NCBI GenBank assembly: GCA_017983955.1
Contig: JAGOAJ010000004.1
Coordinates: 84,821-148,820 of the forward strand
Length of the DNA: 64,000 nt
Source: Burkholderiaceae bacterium
GTDB taxonomy: Bacteria; Pseudomonadota; Gammaproteobacteria; Burkholderiales; Burkholderiaceae_B
Reading direction: 5' to 3'
Position numbers and translations under genes: made by a program. The notes beneath the pieces were generated by a model. That model ran no database searches, was not told where the DNA came from, and saw only the letters and a list, made by a program, of their open reading frames with translations. This document shows, one piece after another, positions 30,025 through 39,708 of the stretch. The stretch's first letter is position 1, and each line of letters opens with the position of its first letter.

Positions 30025-30044
30025 CTTGCTAAACATTAGCAAGC
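30024..30044. repeat. Second adjacent hairpin, 9-bp arms
   Basis: GCTTGCTAA (30024-30032) and TTAGCAAGC (30036-30044) form a perfect 9-bp stem with a 3-base loop. It abuts the preceding 16-bp inverted repeat, sharing base 30024. The pair sits 59 to 122 bases before the TTG start of the TRAP permease gene, in its likely promoter or leader. Confidence 0.5.
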
Positions 30045-30102
30045 CAGCATTTCTATCGAATAACTAAACTAAAAATCAACAACTAAATCACGGAGAAACA
30101 AC

Positions 30103-31974
30103 TTGGTCTCACAAAAAATTCAAGGCATGGGGGTTACGACGATAGCGGTTGTGTGGGGGATCTTCCAGCTGTATACCGCCTATGATCCGGTGCTTGACCC
30201 CATCCGCCTTGGCGCGGTACACCTAGCTTTTGCGTTGACCTTGGTGTTCATCCGTTTCCCACTGTTTTCAGGTCGTTTGAAAACTTTAGGCAACGTAATC
30301 AGTGCTGTCGAAATTGCACTTACGATAGCCACCACCATCTATATCTGCAAAGAAATATACGAGCTTTCATCTCGTATTGGCATGTTTGAGCCACTCGATA
30401 CATTTTTTGGTTCATTGGCCATCATTCTTGTGCTCGACGGATGCCGTCGGGTCATGGGGCTGGGGCTGGTCTCGCTGGTGATGGTCTTTCTGGCGTACGC
30501 GTACTGGGGCCACCTGATCCCCGGACTGGCCGGCCACGTCGAACTGAGCCACGACTATATTGTCAGTGAGCTTTTCATGGGCTCAAGCGGTATCTTCGGC
30601 ACACCTATGATGGTTGCCGCATCTTACGTAATGTTGTTTGTGTTGTTTGGCACCTTCATGGAGGCAACCGAGGGAACTGAACTACTGATGCGTGTAGCCC
30701 AAAGAGCAATGGGATGGGCACGTGGCGGCGCTGCAAAAATGGCGGTTTTAGTTAGTGGCCTTTTCGGTACGATTTCCGGTGCGTCGGTAGCAAACGTCGC
30801 CACGGTGGGTTCATTGACAATCCCCCTGATGCAACGCTCCGGATTCTCTGGAAAAGTTGCTGGTGGGATCGAAGCGGCTGCGTCTACAGGCGGGCAGATC
30901 ATGCCACCTGTGATGGGCGCCGCCGCGTTTATTATGGCCGCCATGCTTGGTATTCCTTACTCCGACGTTGCCATGGGTGCCCTGATACCTGCTATTTTGT
31001 TTTATGTCAGTCTTCTCCTGGCTGTCGACTTGGAAGCCAAGCAACTAGACATCCGTGGTATTCCGGTTAAGGACTTGCCTAAGCTCAAATCGGTACCGTT
31101 ACGATCCTGGATACTTCTGAGCCCTATTGCTGTCCTGGTTTACCTTTTAATGGTTGTGGGCATCAGCGCTACTTTGGCCGGTCTGTATGCCTTGCTGGCG
31201 ACAGTTGCCGTGGGCGTCATTAGCTTAGGCTGGAAATTCCTGCCGCGTATGATAGGTGCCTTTCGTGCTGGGGCAGCGGCAATGCTACAGGTGTCGGTCG
31301 CCGTCGCTGCCGCTGGCATCATCATTGGGGTCATCAGTTCTACGGGGCTAGACAGCAAGTTTTCGACCATTATCCTGCAGGCCACGGAAGGCAACTTATT
31401 GCTTACTCTTATCGCTACGGCAGTTGCGGCCATCGTGCTAGGAATGGGCATGCCCACTGTAGGTGTCTACTTGATACTGGCGATACTTGTGGCGCCTGCC
31501 TTGGTCGACCTGGGTGTCACGCCGCTGGCTGCGCATATGTTCATCTTTTATTTCGGCATTATGTCGACCATCACCCCTCCAGTCGCTCTTAGCGCGTTTG
31601 CAGCAGCTGGAATTTCAGGGGCCAACCCGACAGCTACCGGATTCTATGCTTTCAAATTGGCGATTGCCGGATTTGTGATTCCCTTTCTTTTCGTTTATTC
31701 ACCGAGCCTACTATTTGCCGATGGCGCGGGAGTCGATGTATTCAGGATTGCGGGCGCCACGCTGGCGATCATTGCCATGACGATCGCCATGGCAGGCACT
31801 TGGTTCGTCACAATGTCACGCCTGGAGCGGCTCCTAACCGGATTGGGTGCAGTTCTGCTGATATTCCCTGAACGTACGTCCAGCATAGTGGCGATCGTTC
31901 TATTGGTTGCATTGTTTTTCTACCAAAAGCAGAAGGCGCGTCGAATGATAAATCAGACCGGCTTAGTGACTTAA
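30103..31974 (+). CDS. TAXI-type TRAP transporter fused permease (second copy)
   Basis: A fused DctQM permease of 623 aa with about 16 or more hydrophobic segments. Core signatures are [53 protein letters not shown] and LGMGMPTVGVYLILAILVAPALVDLGV. It starts at TTG 30103, supported by GGAG 7 bases upstream; the next ATG is at 30127. Unlike the 879-aa copy at 20886 it lacks the C-terminal DUF3394-like extension. Codon use is AT-richer than in flanking genes. It is followed by its TAXI receptor, an Ldh2 dehydrogenase and UxaA-type subunits, so it probably imports their substrate. Confidence 0.92.
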   Translation: MVSQKIQGMGVTTIAVVWGIFQLYTAYDPVLDPIRLGAVHLAFALTLVFIRFPLFSGRLKTLGNVISAVEIALTIATTIYICKEIYELSSRIGMFEPLDTFFGSLAIILVLDGCRRVMGLGLVSLVMVFLAYAYWGHLIPGLAGHVELSHDYIVSELFMGSSGIFGTPMMVAASYVMLFVLFGTFMEATEGTELLMRVAQRAMGWARGGAAKMAVLVSGLFGTISGASVANVATVGSLTIPLMQRSGFSGKVAGGIEAAASTGGQIMPPVMGAAAFIMAAMLGIPYSDVAMGALIPAILFYVSLLLAVDLEAKQLDIRGIPVKDLPKLKSVPLRSWILLSPIAVLVYLLMVVGISATLAGLYALLATVAVGVISLGWKFLPRMIGAFRAGAAAMLQVSVAVAAAGIIIGVISSTGLDSKFSTIILQATEGNLLLTLIATAVAAIVLGMGMPTVGVYLILAILVAPALVDLGVTPLAAHMFIFYFGIMSTITPPVALSAFAAAGISGANPTATGFYAFKLAIAGFVIPFLFVYSPSLLFADGAGVDVFRIAGATLAIIAMTIAMAGTWFVTMSRLERLLTGLGAVLLIFPERTSSIVAIVLLVALFFYQKQKARRMINQTGLVT

Positions 31975-32016
31975 CGCTAACAAAGAAGTGCTAATTAATA
32001 AATATTGGAGATGAAT

Positions 32017-32994
32017 ATGAAGACGGAGATATTTCACGGTAAGGCCGGCATACTCGCAAGTTCACTGCTGGCGCTTTCCATGATGCTGTGCCAACCAACG
32101 GCAGAAGCGGCAAATCGCTATGCCTTCGCCACGGCTGGGCAAGGCGGCACCTATCACATTCTTGGTGCAGCCATCGCAGACTTGATCAACAAAAATAGCG
32201 ACAACATCCAACTAACGGCTACAGCGACCTCAGGAACTGCAGCAAACGTACCCCTGATTCATTCCGGGCAAATGAAAATGGGCTTTGGCAACTCCCCGTC
32301 AGACAAGGCGGCCGCCGATGGCTCGCCTCCCTTTAAAAAGCCATTTGATAACCTGCGCGTCATGATGATCGGTTATACAAACCCGGGCGCTTTCATTGCG
32401 CGCGCTGACTCCGACATCAAAACAATTGAGGATTTCCGCGGCAAGCGGATTTCCATGCCTGTGGGTGCTCCTGCCACGAAGGTCATGCAAACCTTGCTCT
32501 CCGCATATGGCATGGAGGCTGGCAAAGACTACACCGCAATCCCAATCAACTTTGGGCAAGCCGTCGAAGCGCTACAGGACCGACGTATCGACGTCTCTTT
32601 GCAGTGGGCCGCTCCGCCATCACCTGCAGTGTTGCAAATGGCAGAGCTATTCCCGATTCGGATTATTCCTATCGACAATGAAAAAGCCCTTGCAGCCGTT
32701 AAGGAAAAGTTGGGCGTTATTCCCTACACATTCAAGGCACAGGTCTATAAAGGCATTGATGAGCCTGTCGCGTCGATTGCCATGCAGCAAAGCTTCCTGG
32801 TCAATAAAGACGTGCCCAATGAGGATGTGCAAGAGTTCATCAGGTTGGTTACAGAGAATACTGCCACATTGGCAAAGTCGCATTCTGTTGGGGCAGAGCT
32901 GACTTTGGAAAATGCAGCACGTGCTCTGGACTATGAGTTACCACCGCATCCGGGCGCTGTGGAGTATTTCAAGGAAAAGGGCTTTTCCAAGTAA
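32017..32994 (+). CDS. TAXI-family TRAP periplasmic receptor (second copy)
   Basis: The periplasmic receptor for the permease just upstream. The ATG at 32017 is preferred, with GGAG 6 bases before it, over an in-frame TTG at 32005. The signal peptide spans about 1-31, ending PTAEAA. The mature start NRYAFATAGQGGTYHILGAAIADLIN and LTATATSGTAANVPLIHSGQM are TAXI features. Length is 325 aa. It is clearly divergent from the receptor at 23586, so a different ligand is expected. Neighbouring lyase genes point to a 2-hydroxy acid or sulfonate, which is inference. Confidence 0.92.
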   Translation: MKTEIFHGKAGILASSLLALSMMLCQPTAEAANRYAFATAGQGGTYHILGAAIADLINKNSDNIQLTATATSGTAANVPLIHSGQMKMGFGNSPSDKAAADGSPPFKKPFDNLRVMMIGYTNPGAFIARADSDIKTIEDFRGKRISMPVGAPATKVMQTLLSAYGMEAGKDYTAIPINFGQAVEALQDRRIDVSLQWAAPPSPAVLQMAELFPIRIIPIDNEKALAAVKEKLGVIPYTFKAQVYKGIDEPVASIAMQQSFLVNKDVPNEDVQEFIRLVTENTATLAKSHSVGAELTLENAARALDYELPPHPGAVEYFKEKGFSK

Positions 32995-33099
32995 TAGACC
33001 ACGCAATCCACCAAGTCATCGGCACGCGACTGATCAATGGATAGCAATCGGTTCTGATGACTCCAAATAAAATCTGACTATTAAAAGAGCTAATAAATT

Positions 33100-34152
33100 A
33101 TGGAAAAAAACATATCGTATTCCGACCTAATCGAGATATGCGCCGCTGTTTTTAGAGCAGTGGGTGTGCCGTCCGATGTCGCCGAAGTCGTAGCGGAAAA
33201 TCTGGCATATGGGGACCTGAGAGGCGTGAGCTCACATGGCGTTGTGCGAGTGCCAATCTATGTACGCAGGGTTGAGGAAGGAGTAATAGATCCGAATAGC
33301 CAAATTGTCGTGGAAAAAGAGAGTGGCAGCACATTACTCGTGGATGGTTCCAACAATTTTGGAGCGTACGTCGGCATTAGCGCTCTTAGATTAGGGATTA
33401 AAAAAGCTAAAGACCAAGGGGTATGTGCAATAGGCATCAAAGGATCTAATCATTACGGCTTGGGGGCCTATTATGCAGCTGAAGCCATAAAGCATGGGTG
33501 CTTGCTAATCGCCGCTTCTAATGCTCCTCAGACCATGGCTCCCGTTGGGGGCGTACGCCCATTTCTGGGAACGAACCCACTGACCATTGGAGTGCCCACC
33601 AAGAATGGCGCACCATTCATGCTGGATATGGCAACTAGCGTGGTTGCTCGTGGCCGCATGATGGTCGCCGAAAAACAGGGCACACAAATCCCCAATGACT
33701 GGGCCATAGACACTGAGGGAAATCCGACCAGCGATCCGACGCTTGCACTTCAAGGATCTCTACTTCCGCTTGGCGGATTCAAGGGGTTTGGATTAGCTAT
33801 GGCCCTTGATATCTTGTCAGGCGTTTTGACCGGCGCAGGTTACGGACCAAGCGTAAATAGCTTATACGAAGATTTCTCTAAGTCCCAAAACGTGGGGCAC
33901 TTTTTTATTGTGGTGGATATTTCCAAGTTTATTGATATCAATGAATTTCAGGACAGGATGCAACACTACATTGATTTGCTCAAGAAAGAGCCAGTACATC
34001 AGGATACCACCGAGCTTTTTTATGCAGGCGAGCTAGAGCACAAGAAAGAGCAAAACTCACGTAAAGAAGGCATCGTTATCCCATCGCAGATCCGTGAAAG
34101 CCTGATGGCCCTTGCCCAGAAGTACGAGATAGATGTAGATGTATTGAACTAA
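33100..34152 (+). CDS. Ldh2-family (malate/L-lactate/sulfolactate-type) dehydrogenase
   Basis: An NAD(P)-dependent 2-hydroxyacid dehydrogenase of the Ldh2 family, distinct from classical LDH/MDH. Hallmarks are YGDLRGVSSHGVVRVPIYVRR at about 49-69, IGIKGSNHYGLGAYYA with the active-site histidine near 123, and LDMATSVVARGRMMVAEKQG. GGFKGFGLAMALDILSGVLTGAGYG is the C-terminal cofactor region. At 350 aa it is full length. The family includes ComC, the (R)-sulfolactate dehydrogenase, as well as malate, ureidoglycolate and diketogulonate enzymes. Neighbouring UxaA-type subunits and a TSUP exporter favour a sulfolactate or similar role. Confidence 0.85.
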   Translation: MEKNISYSDLIEICAAVFRAVGVPSDVAEVVAENLAYGDLRGVSSHGVVRVPIYVRRVEEGVIDPNSQIVVEKESGSTLLVDGSNNFGAYVGISALRLGIKKAKDQGVCAIGIKGSNHYGLGAYYAAEAIKHGCLLIAASNAPQTMAPVGGVRPFLGTNPLTIGVPTKNGAPFMLDMATSVVARGRMMVAEKQGTQIPNDWAIDTEGNPTSDPTLALQGSLLPLGGFKGFGLAMALDILSGVLTGAGYGPSVNSLYEDFSKSQNVGHFFIVVDISKFIDINEFQDRMQHYIDLLKKEPVHQDTTELFYAGELEHKKEQNSRKEGIVIPSQIRESLMALAQKYEIDVDVLN

Positions 34153-34220
34153 TCAGCCTTTCTAAAAAACATTCCTTCTTTAATTAGATAAGTGAACCAC
34201 TGATAACGGAGATAGTAGTT

Positions 34221-34475
34221 ATGAAAAAAGCAAGTGGGCGGGTGAGCATAATAGTCCACTGTAACGACAACGTAGCCACCCTGCTGGATAACGATGTCGA
34301 TAGTGACCATCTTATAACCGGAATGGCATTGCAAACAGGGGTTGCAATGGGCCATAAGATCGCTCTAATTGATATCGCTACCGGAGAGACAATTACCAAG
34401 TACGGCGTCACTATCGGTGTCGCAACACAACCAATATCAAAAGGAGACCACGTCCATGTTCACAACTGCGCCTAA
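34221..34475 (+). CDS. UxaA-type lyase small subunit (SAF domain), SuyA-like
   Basis: An 84-residue SAF-domain protein, the size of the small subunit of split UxaA-family lyases. The typical segments are HCNDNVATLLDN, ALQTGVAMGHKIALIDIATGETITKYG and IGVATQPISKGDHVHVHN, matching the N-terminal domain of altronate dehydratase and the SuyA subunit of (2R)-sulfolactate sulfo-lyase. GGAG precedes the ATG. Its last 20 bases overlap the large subunit start, so the two are translationally coupled at a fixed ratio. SuyA is favoured by gene context; altronate or galactarate chemistry cannot be excluded by sequence alone. Confidence 0.82.
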   Translation: MKKASGRVSIIVHCNDNVATLLDNDVDSDHLITGMALQTGVAMGHKIALIDIATGETITKYGVTIGVATQPISKGDHVHVHNCA

Positions 34476-35658
34476 ACAAACTCAGCCTGTTCTCTCCGAT
34501 GATTCGGGATGGTTTCAAGGATTTCACCGCGAAGATGGCTCGGTAGGTGTGCGCAATCATATGGTTGTGCTGTCCACTGTTGCGCTAACAAATAGATGGG
34601 CAGAGCTCGCCGCCGAAGAAAATACAGAGGCGTATGTTCTTTCTGGGGATTTTTTGCGTGGACTGCGTGGGGAAGATGCTGCAGTTCAGGACACCGTGTT
34701 GCGTACCTTTGTAACGCATCCCAACGTCGGGGCAACACTCATCTTATGTTTTGATCGTGTTAGTGGTAAAAGCTGGCGCGACTGGGCCAAGAGCGTCGGT
34801 CGCCCCGTTGAAGTGTTGACCATGATAGAACAAGACGGCATGAGCGCGGCGGTACAGCATGCAAGGCAGGCACTGGCCCGACTCGATACAGAACGTCAGA
34901 AGGCGAGCAGAAAGCCAGCTCCGTTATCTGCCCTGACTATAGCGCTTGAGTGTGGAGGTTCGGATGCGACAAGCGCCTTATGTTCAAACCCTGCGGTGGG
35001 GCGATTCGTAGAGCGAGTCATTGACGCCGGAGGTACAGCGATTGTATCCGAGACTGCCGAGTTTATTGGTACCGAACCTATCATCGAGCAACGGGCAGTG
35101 AATGATGATGTTCGTCGAAAAATCATCGAAAGCATTTCGAATGCCGATCAACGAATGCACGATGACAGCTCACGTTATAGAGGGATCAATCCTACAGCCG
35201 AAAATATCGAAGCCGGGCTTACGACCCTAGTTGAGAAATCCATGGGTGCGGTATGCAAAATCGGTGATTGCAAGCTTGATGGTTGGTTAGCGTTTGGCGA
35301 AGCGGCAGGATCGCCTGGTATGTACTTTATGGACACTCCGTTTTTCAGCCCCATATCGCTCACTGGTATGGTGGCGGCCAGAGCTCAGATTGTCCTGTTC
35401 ACCATAGGCGTGTTTAATCCTTCAGGAAATCCGATTGCCCCTACCATCAAAATATGCGGGAACTCGAATACTATAAAAACGTGGCATGAGGCCATCGATC
35501 TCGATGTCTCGGCGGTTGTTTTCGGTTTAGAGACATTAGATGATTCAGCCGACCGCATCGAGGCATCTGTGATGAATGTGGCAAACGGAGCTGTAACGAA
35601 AAACGAGAGCCTGGGTGACGGTCAGATTATCATTCCAAAGACCTGCCCTCTAATCTAG
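34456..35658 (+). CDS. UxaA/GarD-type lyase large subunit, SuyB-like
   Basis: The catalytic large subunit of a UxaA-family lyase, 400 aa. The opening FQGFHREDGSVGVRNHMVVLSTV is the family signature. ALTIALECGGSDATSALCSNPAVGRFVERVIDAGG, VSETAEFIGTEP and VFNPSGNPIAPTIKICGNSNT are the other conserved blocks, including the cysteines thought to bind iron. AGGAG precedes ATG 34456, which lies inside the small subunit gene; an upstream in-frame ATG at 34369 lacks a site. In SuyB this enzyme eliminates sulfite from (R)-sulfolactate to leave pyruvate. The nearby TSUP exporter and Ldh2 enzyme support that, but substrate specificity is not proven. Confidence 0.82.
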   Translation: MFTTAPKQTQPVLSDDSGWFQGFHREDGSVGVRNHMVVLSTVALTNRWAELAAEENTEAYVLSGDFLRGLRGEDAAVQDTVLRTFVTHPNVGATLILCFDRVSGKSWRDWAKSVGRPVEVLTMIEQDGMSAAVQHARQALARLDTERQKASRKPAPLSALTIALECGGSDATSALCSNPAVGRFVERVIDAGGTAIVSETAEFIGTEPIIEQRAVNDDVRRKIIESISNADQRMHDDSSRYRGINPTAENIEAGLTTLVEKSMGAVCKIGDCKLDGWLAFGEAAGSPGMYFMDTPFFSPISLTGMVAARAQIVLFTIGVFNPSGNPIAPTIKICGNSNTIKTWHEAIDLDVSAVVFGLETLDDSADRIEASVMNVANGAVTKNESLGDGQIIIPKTCPLI

Positions 35659-35660
35659 TT

Positions 35661-35697
35661 AAGTCGACAAAGCGCTAGACGGGCGCGGCGTCGACTT
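35661..35697. terminator. Probable bidirectional terminator between convergent genes
   Basis: AAGTCGAC (35661-35668) pairs with GTCGACTT (35690-35697), with GC-rich bases between that can extend the stem. It lies directly after the UxaA-type large subunit and overlaps the rfbB stop codon. AT-rich bases flank both sides. It marks the right edge of the AT-richer block. Confidence 0.5.
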
Positions 35698-36719
35698 TAA
35701 TAATAACCCGCACGGCTCAGGCTCACGGACCGCCCCAAAAACCACCTGACCGTCTCCGCAATCCCTTCCTTAAACGTATGGGTCGCCCGCCAGCCCAGCT
35801 CCTGCTGGGCCTTACTGGCATCGATGGCGTAACGCAGATCATGGCCGGGACGGTCGCTAACATGAGTAATCAGATCACGGTAAGGCCGTCCAGGGGATGG
35901 GTGCAGTTCTTGTAAGACGTCGCAAATAGTCAGGACCACATCCATGTTGTGTTGCTGGTCGTGGCCGCCTAAGTTGTAGCTGGCCCCGACCACGCCTTTA
36001 GTCAGTACGGTGTACAGGCCCAAAGCGTGGTCTGCCACGTATAGCCAGTCGCGTACTTGCTGGCCGTTGCCATAGATGGGTATGGGCTGGCCGACCATGG
36101 CATTTAGTATGACGGTGGGGATTAGCTTTTCGGCATGCTGCCAAGGGCCGTAGTTGTTGGCGCAGTTGCTAATCACCACAGGCAGGCCATAGCTGCGATG
36201 CCAAGCACGCACTAGGTGGTCGGCGCTGGCTTTGCTGGCCGCATAGGGTGAACTGGGGGCGTAAGGGCTGGCTTCGGTGAACAGCCCGGCGCTGTCGCCC
36301 AGGTCGCCATACACCTCGTCAGTGGATACATGGTGAAAGCGAAAGCTGGCCTGGCGCTGTGGCGATAGCTGCTGCCAGTAACAACGACTGGCTTCCAATA
36401 AATGAAAGCTGCCCATGATGTTGGTGTTCATGAAGACGGCTGGACCGTGTAATGAACGGTCTACATGGGATTCGGCGGCCAGGTGCATGACGGCATCGGG
36501 TTGATGTTGCTGGAAAATACGGTCTAGCGAAGCACGGTCGCAGATGTCTGCTTGCTCGAATACATAACGGGGGTTTTGCGTGACGCTAGCGATAGCGGCC
36601 AGGTTGCTGGCGTAGGTCAGTTTGTCCAGGTTAACCACAGAGTCTGTTGTATGGTTAATAAGATGACGGACAACTGCTGAGCCAATAAAACCCGCGCCAC
36701 CAGTGATCAGTATTTTCAT
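35697..36719 (-). CDS. rfbB: dTDP-glucose 4,6-dehydratase
   Basis: A short-chain dehydrogenase-family enzyme that turns dTDP-glucose into dTDP-4-keto-6-deoxyglucose for rhamnose and other deoxysugars. The NAD motif is [19 protein letters not shown] at the N-terminus. [12 protein letters not shown] holds the Thr-Asp-Glu catalytic set, and [15 protein letters not shown] supplies Tyr and Lys near 160. ATG 36719 is chosen by alignment to family members (340 aa); an upstream ATG at 36752 is possible. No rfbA, rfbC or rfbD follows, so it is isolated here. A TATAAT box directly abuts the chosen start. Confidence 0.93.
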   Translation of the reverse strand: MKILITGGAGFIGSAVVRHLINHTTDSVVNLDKLTYASNLAAIASVTQNPRYVFEQADICDRASLDRIFQQHQPDAVMHLAAESHVDRSLHGPAVFMNTNIMGSFHLLEASRCYWQQLSPQRQASFRFHHVSTDEVYGDLGDSAGLFTEASPYAPSSPYAASKASADHLVRAWHRSYGLPVVISNCANNYGPWQHAEKLIPTVILNAMVGQPIPIYGNGQQVRDWLYVADHALGLYTVLTKGVVGASYNLGGHDQQHNMDVVLTICDVLQELHPSPGRPYRDLITHVSDRPGHDLRYAIDASKAQQELGWRATHTFKEGIAETVRWFLGRSVSLSRAGYY

Positions 36720-36726
36720 GGGGGAA

Positions 36727-36732
36727 ATTATA
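36727..36732 (-). promoter_or_regulatory. TATAAT -10 hexamer abutting the rfbB start codon
   Basis: On the minus strand a perfect TATAAT is followed by 7 bases and then the rfbB ATG, so transcription could begin at or next to the A of the start codon. The -35 region is weak (TTAATG at about 17 bases). No ribosome site lies before this ATG. A leaderless mRNA is possible, or the hexamer may be chance. Confidence 0.35.
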
Positions 36733-36816
36733 CTCAGCAACGGTGCCACCATTAACTACAACAGCAGCACCGCCAGATACGACTCGCGGATCAAGCCCGC
36801 TATAGCTATAGATTAC

Positions 36817-39708
<2,892 letters not shown>

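Larger units (their letters stand above)
29094..35658. other. AT-richer gene block, candidate acquired catabolic island
   Basis: Genes from the TSUP exporter to the UxaA-type large subunit use more A/T-ending codons than both flanks. As one hand-counted sample, the line at 33301-33360 has 25 G/C in 60. Left flank: DUF2799 lipoprotein; right flank: rfbB, with a hairpin at 35661-35697. No integrase, tRNA or direct repeats were recognised, so transfer is inferred from base composition and gene content only. Confidence 0.5.

Noticed and set aside
34456-35658. Altronate dehydratase large subunit as the primary call
   Set aside because: Not excluded, but there is no uronate gene nearby, whereas the TSUP exporter and Ldh2 dehydrogenase fit sulfolactate better.
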